Of a stretch of 39,092 nucleotides of DNA, positions 1 through 8,294 are shown piece by piece. Position 1 is the first letter of the stretch. Each line of letters opens with the position of its first letter. The stretch is from contig JACOVA010000120.1 in assembly GCA_016177575.1 (NCBI GenBank), positions 1 through 39,092 on the forward strand, in the 5' to 3' direction. A program made the position numbers and the translations under genes. This DNA comes from Betaproteobacteria bacterium. GTDB lineage: Bacteria > Pseudomonadota > Gammaproteobacteria > Burkholderiales > SG8-39. Under the pieces are notes generated by a model that was not told the origin of the DNA, searched no databases, and saw only the letters and a program-made list of their open reading frames with translations.

Positions 1-318
1 GATGAGCGCGCCGGCCTGGTGCAGATCGTAGGTCGAGCCGAAGCCGATGATGCCGCCCTCGTTCTTCGCCAGGCGGTACACCCAGCCGCGCGTGGCGCGG
101 TTGAAGGGCATCTCGTCGCGGTCGCCGGCGAAGAAGTACTGCCGGAAGTACTCGCCCATCTGCTCGAAGAAGTAGCGCAGCCGCCCGACGATCGGATAGT
201 TGCGCAGCACGCTGTGCTTCTTCTGCGTGATGTCGGAGATGAAGACGAAGACCAGCGCGATGATCGCCGCGAAGCCGATCAGCGTGCCGATGCCGTACGA
301 CAGGACGTCCATCACCAT
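1..318 (-). CDS. FMN-binding glutamate synthase-family protein, N-terminal fragment
   Basis: The gene runs off the left edge; only the first 106 codons are visible. The N-terminus has one hydrophobic segment (about residues 5-27, rich in Gly, Ile, Ala, Val and Phe). It is followed by the motif RNYPIVGRLRYFFEQMGEYF and then a DRDEMPFNRATRGWVYR-type stretch. From memory these are characteristic of the membrane-anchored FMN glutamate synthase-like family, whose catalytic domain resembles the GltB alpha/beta barrel. The true substrate of these stand-alone proteins is not settled. Two start codons are possible, at 318 and at 312; GGGGGAG just upstream suits 318. It lies 42 bases downstream of the bcp-like gene on the same strand and may be co-transcribed with it. 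Family is fairly sure, activity is not. Confidence 0.8.
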   Translation of the reverse strand, partial: MVMDVLSYGIGTLIGFAAIIALVFVFISDITQKKHSVLRNYPIVGRLRYFFEQMGEYFRQYFFAGDRDEMPFNRATRGWVYRLAKNEGGIIGFGSTYDLHQAGALI

Positions 319-360
319 GGCCTGCTCCCCCAGGCCGCCATGATAGGCCAAAAAGACGAA

Positions 361-831
361 TCAGGACTTCAGCTTGCGGACGAAGTCGTAGATCTCGGCG
401 GCGTGGTGGCGCGGATTGACGCCGTAGGCGGCGTGGCGGATGACGCCTTTCTTGTCGATGACGAAGGTCGAGCGCACCAGGCATTCGCGCCTGACGCCGT
501 CGGTCTCCCTCTCCTGCAGCACGCCGTAGCGCCGGCACACCTCGCCCTCCGGGTCCGACAGCAGGCCGATCGACAGGCCGTGCTTGTCGCGGAATGCGGC
601 ATGGGTCAGGCAGTCGTCGCGCGATATCCCCAGGATCACGCAGTTGCAGCGCCCGAACTCGCTCTCGTGGTCGGAGAACTCGGCCGCTTCCAGCGTGCAG
701 CCGGGCGTGTTGTCGCGCGGGTAGAAGTAAAGCACGATGCGCTTCTTGCCGATGAACGACGCCAGCTCCACCGTCTGCATGTCGGCATCCGGCAGCGCGA
801 ACACAGGCGCGGTTTGTCCTGGTTGCAGCAT
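361..831 (-). CDS. bcp: Thioredoxin-dependent thiol peroxidase (Bcp/PrxQ-type peroxiredoxin)
   Basis: This 156-residue protein has the size and fold signature of Bcp peroxiredoxins, which reduce hydrogen peroxide and organic hydroperoxides in the cytoplasm using thioredoxin. The peroxidatic cysteine is Cys45 in the motif YFYPRDNTPGCTLEA, with Thr42 and Pro43 in the expected places. In E. coli Bcp the resolving cysteine is five residues later; here position 50 is Ala. The enzyme is therefore either 1-Cys-like or uses another of its cysteines (Cys62 and Cys64 are close). No strong ribosome binding site precedes the ATG. A good sigma70-like promoter lies at 849-876 on this strand, giving a leader of only about ten bases. 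The gene is divergent from the RoxA-like gene. Confidence 0.93.
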   Translation of the reverse strand: MLQPGQTAPVFALPDADMQTVELASFIGKKRIVLYFYPRDNTPGCTLEAAEFSDHESEFGRCNCVILGISRDDCLTHAAFRDKHGLSIGLLSDPEGEVCRRYGVLQERETDGVRRECLVRSTFVIDKKGVIRHAAYGVNPRHHAAEIYDFVRKLKS

Positions 832-848
832 GAGCGTGGCTGCGATCG

Positions 849-876
849 ATTTTATTCAAGCGAGCTTGCTTGGCAA
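849..876 (-). promoter_or_regulatory. Candidate sigma70 promoter for bcp
   Basis: Read on the minus strand, TTGCCA (876-871) and TAAAAT (854-849) each match the sigma70 consensus at five of six positions and are separated by 16 bases. The predicted transcript start is about ten bases before the bcp ATG. The inverted repeat at 864-878 covers the -35 box. Confidence 0.45.
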
Positions 877-878
877 GC
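864..878. promoter_or_regulatory. Perfect 6-3-6 inverted repeat (candidate operator)
   Basis: GCTTGC, spacer TTG, GCAAGC form a perfect 15-base dyad in the bcp/roxA divergent intergenic region. The right half overlaps the -35 box of the predicted bcp promoter, a position suited to a repressor. No cognate regulator is visible nearby, so the assignment is inference from position and symmetry. Confidence 0.3.
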
Positions 879-923
879 CCCGCGCGTGCGGTTTGTCGCG
901 ACACGGCTACAAATCGGCGCCGA

Positions 924-929
924 TATAAT
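924..929 (+). promoter_or_regulatory. Perfect TATAAT -10 box close to the roxA start codon
   Basis: TATAAT ends only six bases before the ATG at 936. A transcript starting the usual 6-8 bases downstream would begin at or next to the start codon, giving a leaderless mRNA. No Shine-Dalgarno sequence precedes that ATG, which fits. No convincing -35 box is seen 16-18 bases upstream, which weakens the call. Confidence 0.35.
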
Positions 930-935
930 CAATCG

Positions 936-2045
936 ATGGAGGAAGCGCCGCTAGGGGGCTTGTCGCCGCAGGAGTTTTTGCGCCGCCATTGGCAGAAGCG
1001 TCCGCTTCTCGTGCGCGGCGCGCTGCCCGGCTTCCGCGGCGTGATCGCAAAGCGTGCACTCTTCGCGCTCGCTGCGCGCAGCGATGTCGAGTCCCGCTTG
1101 GTGGAACGGCGCGACGGCCGCTGGCAGGTGGCGCAAGGTCCTCTTGCGGCGAGTCGTTTGCGGAAGGCCGGCGCGCGCGGCTGGACTGTGCTGGTGAACG
1201 GCGTCAACCACCACTGCGCGGCAGGCGAACAGCTGCTGCGGCGCTTCGCCTTCGTGCCGCAGGCCCGCCTCGACGACCTCATGGTGAGCTACGCCGTCCC
1301 CGGGGGCGGCGTGGGACCGCACTTCGATTCCTACGACGTATTTCTGCTGCAGGGGCCGGGACGGCGGGTCTGGCGCCTCGCCCGCGCGCGGCGCTTCGCG
1401 CTGGCGGCCGGCGCGCCGCTCGCGCGCATCGCCGGCTTCCGTGCCGAGGAGGAACTGCTGCTCGAGCCGGGCGATCTGCTGTACCTGCCCCCCGGCTGGG
1501 GTCACGACGGCATCGCGCTCGATGCGTGCTTCACCTGCTCGATCGGGTTTCGCGCGCCGCGCGGCACCGAGCTCGCGGCGGCGTTCCTCGACTTCCTGCA
1601 CGAGCGCGGATTCGCCGACGCCACCTATCGCGATCCGGGACTGCGGCCGGCTGCGCGCCCGGCGCGCATCAGCAGGGAGATGGCCGACTTCGCGGCGGCG
1701 CAGCTCGCGCGCGTGCGCTGGAGCCGGGCCGACGTCGAGACCTTCCTCGGACGCTTCCTGAGCGCGCCGAAGCCGCACTTGGTTTTCTCGCCCGGGTCTT
1801 TTTTCAAGACGTCCCTGGAGAAAACCAGCATAGAGTTGAACCCGAAGACGCAGTTGCTCTATCGCGGCAGGCGCTTTTTCATCAACGGCGAGGTCCTGAT
1901 CCCGCGTCCCGGTCAGCGTAAGGCGCTTGCAGTCCTCGCCGACCGGCGGCGCGCCTCCGGCCGCGTGCTTGCCCGCGCCGGCTTGGAGGATCTAATCTTG
2001 CAATGGCACCGGCACGGCTTCCTGCGGCCGGCGCGCGGCCGATGA
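936..2045 (+). CDS. roxA: RoxA/YcfD-like JmjC-fold 2-oxoglutarate oxygenase (ribosomal protein L16 arginine hydroxylase family)
   Basis: The 369-residue product belongs to the cupin/JmjC oxygenase family of E. coli YcfD, which hydroxylates an arginine of ribosomal protein L16 using 2-oxoglutarate, O2 and Fe(II). The N-terminal motif FLRRHWQKRPLLVRGAL is characteristic. The iron triad is visible as His129 and Asp131 (GPHFDSYDVF) with His190 (PPGWGHDG). The C-terminal third should be the dimerisation and winged-helix region. The start at 936 is chosen because it puts the conserved N-terminus in register. An in-frame ATG at 870 would add 22 residues overlapping the regulatory region. The last four bases overlap the next gene (ATGA), so translation is probably coupled. 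Confidence 0.88.
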   Translation: MEEAPLGGLSPQEFLRRHWQKRPLLVRGALPGFRGVIAKRALFALAARSDVESRLVERRDGRWQVAQGPLAASRLRKAGARGWTVLVNGVNHHCAAGEQLLRRFAFVPQARLDDLMVSYAVPGGGVGPHFDSYDVFLLQGPGRRVWRLARARRFALAAGAPLARIAGFRAEEELLLEPGDLLYLPPGWGHDGIALDACFTCSIGFRAPRGTELAAAFLDFLHERGFADATYRDPGLRPAARPARISREMADFAAAQLARVRWSRADVETFLGRFLSAPKPHLVFSPGSFFKTSLEKTSIELNPKTQLLYRGRRFFINGEVLIPRPGQRKALAVLADRRRASGRVLARAGLEDLILQWHRHGFLRPARGR

Positions 2046-2539
2046 GCGACGACAAGCCGAAAGCCGAATACCTGCGCTTCGAAAGCGAAGCCGACTGGCA
2101 CCGGGCGATCGAACGGCTGGTGGCGCTGCCCGGCCGCGAGCTGCGCATCTTCGATCCGGACCTGTCGGCGCTGCGCCTCAACGCGCCCGAGCGCGTCGCG
2201 CTGCTCGAGCAATTCCTGCAGACGAGCCGCACGCGCCGGCTCTATTTCGCGGCGCACGACACCGAGCACCTGACGCGCTACTGCCCGCGCATGATGCGGC
2301 TGCTCGCGCGCTACGCGCACGTGATCCAGATCAACCGGACGCACGAGGAGATCCGCCACATCCAGGACTCGTTCCTCGTGCTCGATGCGCAGCACTACGT
2401 GCGCCGGCCGGTGGCCGATTTCTATCGCGGCGCGGCAGGCCTCAACGACGACGCCGAGGCGCTCGCGATGCGCTCGCGCTTCCTGGAGATCTGGGCCGCG
2501 TCATTCCCCGCCGTTTCGAGCACCACGGCGGGGCTGTAG
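2042..2539 (+). CDS. Conserved hypothetical protein
   Basis: A 165-residue soluble protein with no signal peptide or membrane segment, translationally coupled to roxA by an ATGA overlap. It alternates charged helices with short strands. Notable stretches are REIRIFDPDLSALRLN-like (about 35-50), RRLYFAAHDTEHLTRYCPRM (about 78-97) and DSFLVLDAQHYVRRP (about 122-136). The pattern of a strand-borne D/H pair and a late D-x-Q-H-Y-V-R-R segment vaguely recalls the small phospholipase D-like domain (DUF7931 type) found behind some GNAT proteins. That link is from memory and weak. Coupling to roxA suggests a cytoplasmic role in the same process; no function is assigned. Confidence 0.75.
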   Translation: MSDDKPKAEYLRFESEADWHRAIERLVALPGRELRIFDPDLSALRLNAPERVALLEQFLQTSRTRRLYFAAHDTEHLTRYCPRMMRLLARYAHVIQINRTHEEIRHIQDSFLVLDAQHYVRRPVADFYRGAAGLNDDAEALAMRSRFLEIWAASFPAVSSTTAGL

Positions 2540-2549
2540 GCGCCGCCCG

Positions 2550-3329
2550 CTAGCGCAGCTCGCGCCAGCCGAAGCCCTCCTCCTGGGTGGCGAGACCGAT
2601 CCACGCCGGCTCGCAGCCCATGGCGGCGGCGAGCGCCGCGCGCGCGAGCTCCGGCCGGTTGTTCCGTTGCGACAGGTGCGCCGCGACGACGTGCCGCAGG
2701 CGCGAGCGGTCGAGCGACGCGAGCAGCCGCCGCGAAGTGCCGTTGTCGAGGTGGCCGAAGGGGCCGGCGATGCGCTCCTTGAGCCACTTCGGATAGTCCC
2801 CGGCCCAGAGCAGGTCGAGGTCGTGGTTGCACTCGAGCACCAGCGCGTCGCAGCTCGACAGAGTCGCCTCCACGTGCGCAGTCGTCGCGCCGATATCGGT
2901 GAGCACGCCGAGCCGGAACGCGCCGTCGGAGAGCACGAACTGGACCGGCTCGCGCGCGTCGTGCGGCACGGTATAGGGCTGCACCTCGATGTCGCCCGCC
3001 GCAAAGCACGCACGGCCTTCGATGGTGCGCGTTTCGACCTCGTCCGCGAGCCTGCGCGACTCGGCGAGCGCGGCGCGCGTGCCGCAGGTCATCCACACCG
3101 GCAGCCGGTGCTGCGCCGCGAACGGGTAGGCCTGGCCGGCGTGGTCGTCGTGCTCGTGGGTGACGAGGATCCCGGCCAGATCGGCGGGCGCGAGGCCGAT
3201 GCGCGCCAGGCGCCGCTCGGTCTCGCGCGGCGCGAGGCCGCAGTCGAGCAGCAGGCGCGTCCCGCCCGCTTCGACCACGAGGCAATTTCCCTTCGACCCG
3301 CTGCCGAGGGAGGCGAACCGAAGGCTCAC
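2550..3329 (-). CDS. MBL-fold metallohydrolase (YycJ/WalJ-like)
   Basis: This 259-residue protein is a metallo-beta-lactamase-fold hydrolase of the YycJ group. It opens with [16 protein letters not shown], typical of that group. The metal-binding motif is THEHDDH (His58, His60, Asp62, His63); further ligands are expected in LECNHD and in the C-terminal HLSQRNNRPE. YycJ/WalJ proteins are linked in other bacteria to DNA-end processing or cell-wall control, so the substrate here is uncertain. It is the last gene of the methyltransferase-dapA-bamC operon and overlaps the bamC stop codon by four bases (ATGA). Confidence 0.9.
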   Translation of the reverse strand: MSLRFASLGSGSKGNCLVVEAGGTRLLLDCGLAPRETERRLARIGLAPADLAGILVTHEHDDHAGQAYPFAAQHRLPVWMTCGTRAALAESRRLADEVETRTIEGRACFAAGDIEVQPYTVPHDAREPVQFVLSDGAFRLGVLTDIGATTAHVEATLSSCDALVLECNHDLDLLWAGDYPKWLKERIAGPFGHLDNGTSRRLLASLDRSRLRHVVAAHLSQRNNRPELARAALAAAMGCEPAWIGLATQEEGFGWRELR

Positions 3330-4479
3330 CTCAGCTGCTCGTACAGCAGCGAGACGATGCGCTTGGTGGTCTGCGAGTTCTCCGCGGTGCCGTCCTTGTT
3401 CAGGACCTGCACCACGCTCTTGCCGGCGAACTGGCGGATGTGGACGCGATACTGCTCGGCCTTGACGCCCTTGTCGGTCGAGCGCCAGAACGCGAGCTTC
3501 GAGAGCAGCCCGGTATCGCCCGCCTTTTTCGCCATCTCGGCGTCGGAGTCGGCGTAGCGCACGAAATACTGGCCCTTCTGCCGGTCGCGGTCCTCGACCG
3601 TGAAGCCGACGCGGTCAAGCGCCAGGCCGACCCGGCGCCAGGCGCGGTCGAAGGGCTCGTAGACTTCCAGCATCTCGAAGCCGCCGATCCCGGTCTGCAC
3701 CGCCGCGCGCGCGGGCTGCGGCGCGCTGGTGGCGACCTGCTGCTTGGCCTTCTCCTCCTGCGTGCCGAGGCGGACCATCAGGCGGCGCAGGAACTCCGCC
3801 TCCAGCTCGGGGTCCGACTGCCGCGGCTGCCAGATGCTCCCCTGTCCGCCGGCCGGCGTGCGCTGCTGGAGGTCGGTCACCACTTCGATCATGCCGCGGT
3901 GGCTGATGAAGATCTCGGTGCCGCCCTCGGCGCCGCGCTCCAGGCGGGTGCGGAACTTGTCGCGCTCGGCGGTCGAGTAGAGCTGGTCGAGCAGCTTGCC
4001 GAGCGCCTCGCGGATGAAGTCCTGCGGGATCTTGGCGCGGTTCTCCGCCCAGTCGGTCTCCATCACGCCCGCCTCGGGCAGGCTGAGCGCGATCAGGAAG
4101 CCGTTCTCCTGCCAGAAGTCGCGCACCAGCGGCCAAATCTTCTCGGGCGTCTCGTCGACCACCAGCCAGCGCTGGCTGCCGGCGCGCTCGACGCGCATCT
4201 TGTCCACCTGCGGCAGCACCCCGGTGCCCGGCGCGCCGGCCTTCGCCTGCAGCGCGCGGTCGGCCTGGTAGCCCGAGAGCGTGGCCGAGCCCCTGCCCGT
4301 GTCGGGAAGGACGTAGCGGTTGTCGCGCGCCGGCGTAGTCAGGTCGGGCGGAATCTCGAGCGGCGGCAGCTGGCCGGCGGACTTGTAGTCGACCTTCTTG
4401 CCTTCGAGCAGGTTGGAGGCGGAGCTGCAGGCCCCGAGCAGGGCAAGCGCGCCGAGCGCGAGCGCGGCACGCGCCTTCC

Positions 4480-4483
<4 letters not shown>
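3326..4483 (-). CDS. bamC: Outer membrane protein assembly factor BamC
   Basis: A 385-residue lipoprotein of the BAM complex, which folds beta-barrel proteins into the outer membrane. The N-terminus [19 protein letters not shown] is a lipoprotein signal with the lipidated Cys at 19. It is followed by the unstructured BamC segment with [20 protein letters not shown] (about 29-48), the part known to bind BamD, and then two helix-grip domains. The first carries [20 protein letters not shown]; the second begins near [21 protein letters not shown]. The ATG at 4483 is chosen because it gives the signal peptide; an open frame continues upstream but lies inside dapA. The dapA-bamC order, with an ATGA overlap, matches that in many proteobacteria. 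Confidence 0.95.
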
Positions 4484-5385
<902 letters not shown>

Positions 5386-5422
5386 GACTGTCGCTCCGTT
5401 CTGAAAAGCGTAACCGGAGATT

Positions 5423-5932
5423 TTATCCCTTAGCCTCTCGCACGGCGCAAAGTCTTTGAATCAGCGCCGGTTTCGGCTCGCTCACCTCGCCCTCCTCGAA
5501 CCCCAGCACCCGCAGCCCGCGGAACGCCTCGAGCAGCTCCCCGGGGTGCAGCAGAAACTCGGGATTGGACGGCCTGCCGAAGCGTTCGTTCCCCACCATG
5601 AAGGTCTCGTAGATGAGGATCCCGTTCCCGGCGAGGCTGTCGTTGACGATGCTCAACAAGGGGCGGTACAGGTAGTTGGTGACGACGATGCCTTCGAACT
5701 TCTCGCCCGGGAGCGGCCAGGGGCTGCCGTCCTCGAGGTCGGCCTGCACGAAGCGCGCGCCGGGAATGTCCTGCGGCTTGCGGTCGATCGCGACGACCTT
5801 CAGGCCCCGCTCCAGAAACAGCTTCGCGTGCCTTCCCCTGCCGCAGGCCACATCCAGCACCGTCCCGTGCGTAATGCGCGGCGCCCAGCGCACGACCCAG
5901 GCGGAGGGCGGCACAATGTCGTGCTGTTCCAT
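5423..5932 (-). CDS. Class I SAM-dependent methyltransferase
   Basis: A 169-residue cytoplasmic methyltransferase of unknown substrate, close to the TehB-like and methyltransferase-25 groups. Motif I is [15 protein letters not shown] (about 25-39), the acidic strand-2 end is VVAIDRKP, and motif IV is [12 protein letters not shown]. The C-terminal half contains [24 protein letters not shown], a conserved feature of a common betaproteobacterial family. It is somewhat short for that family, mainly between the second and third strands. It precedes dapA by 37 bases. Its start is only 17 bases from the divergent hydrolase-OsmC gene, so the two promoters must overlap or lie inside coding sequence. 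Confidence 0.85.
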   Translation of the reverse strand: MEQHDIVPPSAWVVRWAPRITHGTVLDVACGRGRHAKLFLERGLKVVAIDRKPQDIPGARFVQADLEDGSPWPLPGEKFEGIVVTNYLYRPLLSIVNDSLAGNGILIYETFMVGNERFGRPSNPEFLLHPGELLEAFRGLRVLGFEEGEVSEPKPALIQRLCAVREAKG

Positions 5933-5949
5933 CCGCCCGAGTCTAATTC

Positions 5950-7125
5950 ATGCCCACCGAGACGATCCGATTCGCCAACGCGCGCGGCGCCGCGATTTCC
6001 GCGCGCCTCGACACGCCCGCCGGCCCGACGCGCGCCTACGCGCTCTTCGCGCACTGCTTCACCTGCTCCAAGGACAGCAAGGCCGCGGCCTACGTCAGCC
6101 AGGCGCTCGCCGGCCAGGGCGTCGCCACCCTCAGGTTCGACTTCTCCGGGCTCGAGTTCACCTCCAATGTCGAGGACCTGATTGCCGCCGCGGCCTGGCT
6201 GCGCGAGCAGCGCGCCGCGCCGCAGATCCTCGCCGGCCACAGCCTGGGCGGCGCCGCGGTGCTCGCCGCCGCGGGGAGGATTCCCGAAGCGCGCGCCGTG
6301 GCGACCATCGGCTCGCCTTTTGATCCTTCCCATGTTTCGCACCTGTTTTCGTCCTCGATTCCCGAAATCGAGTCCAGGGGCGAAACCGAAGTGAATCTCG
6401 GCGGCCGTCCGGTGCGCATCAGCAAGCAGTTCCTCGACGACCTGAAGGCGCAGAAGGCCGCCGAAGCCATCGGCGCGCTGCGCAAGCCCTTGCTCGTCTT
6501 CCACTCGCCGCGCGACACCATCGTGGATATCGAGAACGCCTCGAAGATCTTCCTCGCCGCCAAGCACCCGAAGAGCTTCGTGTCCCTGGACCGCGCCGAC
6601 CACCTGCTCACCCGGCACGAGGACGCGCAATACGTTGCCACCGTCCTCGCGGCCTGGGCCTCGCGTTACATGGATGTTTCCACCGAAGACCCGCAAGCCG
6701 TTGCAGGCGTCCGCGTCGTGGAAGCCGGCGAAGGCAGGTTCGCGCAGATCATCCAGGCCGGCCGCCACCGCCTGCGCGCCGACGAGCCGGCCTCCGTCGG
6801 CGGCGACGACTCCGGCCCGGGCCCCTACGACTTTCTGCTCGCGGCGCTCGGCGCCTGCACCTCGATGACCGTACGCATGTACGCCGAGCAGAAGAAATGG
6901 CCGCTGGCGCGCGTCTCCGTAGAGTTGAAGCACGACAAGGTCCACGCCACCGACTGCGCCGAGTGCGAGACCAAACAAGGCAGGATCGACCAGATCGAGC
7001 GCGTCCTCACCCTCGAAGGCAACCTCGACGAGGCGCAGCGCCAGCGCCTATTGGAGATCGCCAACAAGTGCCCGGTTCACCGGACGCTGCACAGCGAAGT
7101 CTGGATCCCTACCCGGCTGGCGTGA
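5950..7125 (+). CDS. Bifunctional alpha/beta hydrolase - OsmC-family fusion protein
   Basis: The 391-residue product joins an alpha/beta hydrolase (about 1-240) to an OsmC/Ohr-type peroxidase domain (about 250-390), a known fusion in proteobacteria. Hydrolase: nucleophile Ser98 in AGHSLGGAA, acid Asp189 in HSPRDTIVD, His218 in RADHLL. OsmC part: redox cysteines Cys303 (LGACTSMTVRMYAEQ) and Cys374 (NKCPVHRTL). The role is probably organic hydroperoxide detoxification, with the hydrolase acting on an ester substrate; this is inference from the families. One oddity: at residues 63-72 the sequence reads FDFSGLEFTS. As I recall relatives, roughly ten residues (a GxGxS/GGDF-like loop) lie between GL and the F-S/T-S-N segment, so an in-frame loss is likely. 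Confidence 0.9.
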   Translation: MPTETIRFANARGAAISARLDTPAGPTRAYALFAHCFTCSKDSKAAAYVSQALAGQGVATLRFDFSGLEFTSNVEDLIAAAAWLREQRAAPQILAGHSLGGAAVLAAAGRIPEARAVATIGSPFDPSHVSHLFSSSIPEIESRGETEVNLGGRPVRISKQFLDDLKAQKAAEAIGALRKPLLVFHSPRDTIVDIENASKIFLAAKHPKSFVSLDRADHLLTRHEDAQYVATVLAAWASRYMDVSTEDPQAVAGVRVVEAGEGRFAQIIQAGRHRLRADEPASVGGDDSGPGPYDFLLAALGACTSMTVRMYAEQKKWPLARVSVELKHDKVHATDCAECETKQGRIDQIERVLTLEGNLDEAQRQRLLEIANKCPVHRTLHSEVWIPTRLA

Positions 7126-7138
7126 CCGCGCGGACGGT

Positions 7139-7489
7139 TCAGGCCGCCGCGCGCTTTTTGCGGCGGAACAGGATCTCGTTCTGATTGCTTACGGAAACGC
7201 CGACATTCGCCGCGGACAGGTCGACGAGCTGGCCCTGGGTGTTGTAGGCGAATCTCGCTTCGCCGCCGTCGACGAACCTCACGAAGTGCGAGATCAGCCC
7301 CGCCACGCGCTCGATGTTGTGCTCGGCGACATCCGCCAGATTGTGAATGCCGACGGACTCGATCCGCTGCAGATTGATGGAGACGTTGCCCTGCTTGTCG
7401 ATGGCATAGACGCCGCCGCTCTTGGTCGAGAAGGACGCGCTGCCATCCGGGTTCAGCTTGATATTCGCATCGTTGCCTTCGAGTTCCAT
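7139..7489 (-). CDS. Hypothetical protein
   Basis: A 116-residue protein of unrecognised family. The first third reads like repeated short beta-strands with Asp/Asn-Gly turns (LNPDGSASF, DKQGNVSINL). The middle has a helix (DVAEHNIERVAGLISHFVRF). The end returns to strands before a basic Arg/Lys tail (RRKKRAAA). There is no signal peptide or membrane segment. It follows the DinB gene by 23 bases on the same strand and is convergent with the hydrolase-OsmC gene, 13 bases away. Probably real, because its codon use matches its neighbours and the operon is compact. Function unknown. Confidence 0.65.
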   Translation of the reverse strand: MELEGNDANIKLNPDGSASFSTKSGGVYAIDKQGNVSINLQRIESVGIHNLADVAEHNIERVAGLISHFVRFVDGGEARFAYNTQGQLVDLSAANVGVSVSNQNEILFRRKKRAAA

Positions 7490-7512
7490 GGCTTGCCCTG
7501 CCCAGTAGTGGA

Positions 7513-8022
7513 TCAGTCCAGATTCTGCGGGACGTCGCGGACGTAGACGGTGAAGTCGGTGGCGGGGGGCGTCGCGGGGACGCGGTAGACCATTTCGGCG
7601 ACGAAGCCGCGATGGTAGGTGGTGTGGTTGACGACGTGGAGCAGGATCTCGCCGCGCGTCATCACGCCGTCGCCGCCGCCGACGTACTGGAAGGCGACTT
7701 TCTCCTGCATCGCCGCGGGCGTCAGGCGGTCGCTCCAGGCGACGTACCAGGCGTCGATGTCCTGCTGCGCGGCCCGGAGCTCCTCGAGCGGCGGGTGGTC
7801 GGGGGTGTTGCGCGCGCCGTAGCCGTGCGGCCGCCCTTCGAGGTGCGCCTGGAAGATGCGGTCGATGACGTAGATGTGGTTGAGCATGTGGACCATGTTC
7901 TTGAACAGGCCCTGGCGCGGCTTGGTCGCCTCGCCCGGCGGCAGCGCCGCGACGGCATCGAAGATGAGCCTGTTGGCCCAGGCGCTGTAGCGCGTGAGCG
8001 TGCGCGCGGTGCGGATGTCCAT
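7513..8022 (-). CDS. DinB-family putative metal-dependent enzyme
   Basis: A 169-residue four-helix-bundle protein of the DinB/YfiT family, whose characterised members are metal-dependent thiol transferases or of unknown activity. The three-histidine metal site is visible as His49 (MLNHIYVID) with His133 and His137 (HVVNHTTYHRG). The N-terminus TLTRYSAWANRLIFDAV is typical. The ATG at 8022 overlaps the stop codon of the preceding GNAT remnant (TGATG), so translation is probably coupled. It is the penultimate gene of the minus-strand methyltransferase-APC-MFS operon. Confidence 0.9.
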   Translation of the reverse strand: MDIRTARTLTRYSAWANRLIFDAVAALPPGEATKPRQGLFKNMVHMLNHIYVIDRIFQAHLEGRPHGYGARNTPDHPPLEELRAAQQDIDAWYVAWSDRLTPAAMQEKVAFQYVGGGDGVMTRGEILLHVVNHTTYHRGFVAEMVYRVPATPPATDFTVYVRDVPQNLD

Positions 8023-8144
8023 CAGCGGGCCTCCATCGGCGGCCATGCCGCGTTCGCGAGCACGACCGAGGTCTCGGCCTGCGCTGCGTCGTTGATGATC
8101 GCGTACAGCGCAGCAGTATCGGCCTCGGTGCAGCGCCGGATCAT
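8022..8144 (-). pseudogene. Remnant of a GNAT acetyltransferase (40 codons)
   Basis: The frame starts MIRRCTEADTAALYAIINDA, which is the normal beginning of a GNAT N-acetyltransferase. After about 23 residues it jumps to ETSVVLANAAWPPMEAR and stops. The second part resembles, from memory, the extreme C-terminus of the same family. That would mean about 120 residues of the catalytic core, including the acetyl-CoA loop, were lost in frame. The open frame survives, overlaps the upstream small gene (ATGA) and ends inside the DinB start (TGATG), so it may persist for translational coupling. Alternatives are a genuine 40-residue peptide or an assembly collapse. Confidence 0.55.
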
Positions 8145-8293
8145 CTGAGCAGCGTAGCGCAGAATGCCAACAGATCGCCGAACGCGGCCAGCATGTCCGG
8201 CCGCAGGTAGGCGGAGAACGCCGCCGCCGCGGCGAACGCCAGCACGGCCACGCCGGCTGCTTTCCACCACAGGCGTCTCGCAGGCGCGTCCAT
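8141..8293 (-). CDS. Small single-span membrane protein (50 residues)
   Basis: This short gene encodes MDAPARRLWWKAAGVAVLAF followed by a run of alanines and FSAYLRPDMLAAFGD, then LLAFCATLLR. It has a basic N-terminus, one clear transmembrane segment (about 12-27) and an amphipathic C-terminal helix. Its ATG lies one base after the MFS stop codon and its stop overlaps the GNAT remnant ATG. It is thus packed into the operon like a real gene. It could be a small partner of the MFS transporter; I cannot name a family with confidence. Confidence 0.6.
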   Translation of the reverse strand: MDAPARRLWWKAAGVAVLAFAAAAAFSAYLRPDMLAAFGDLLAFCATLLR

Positions 8294-8294
8294 G

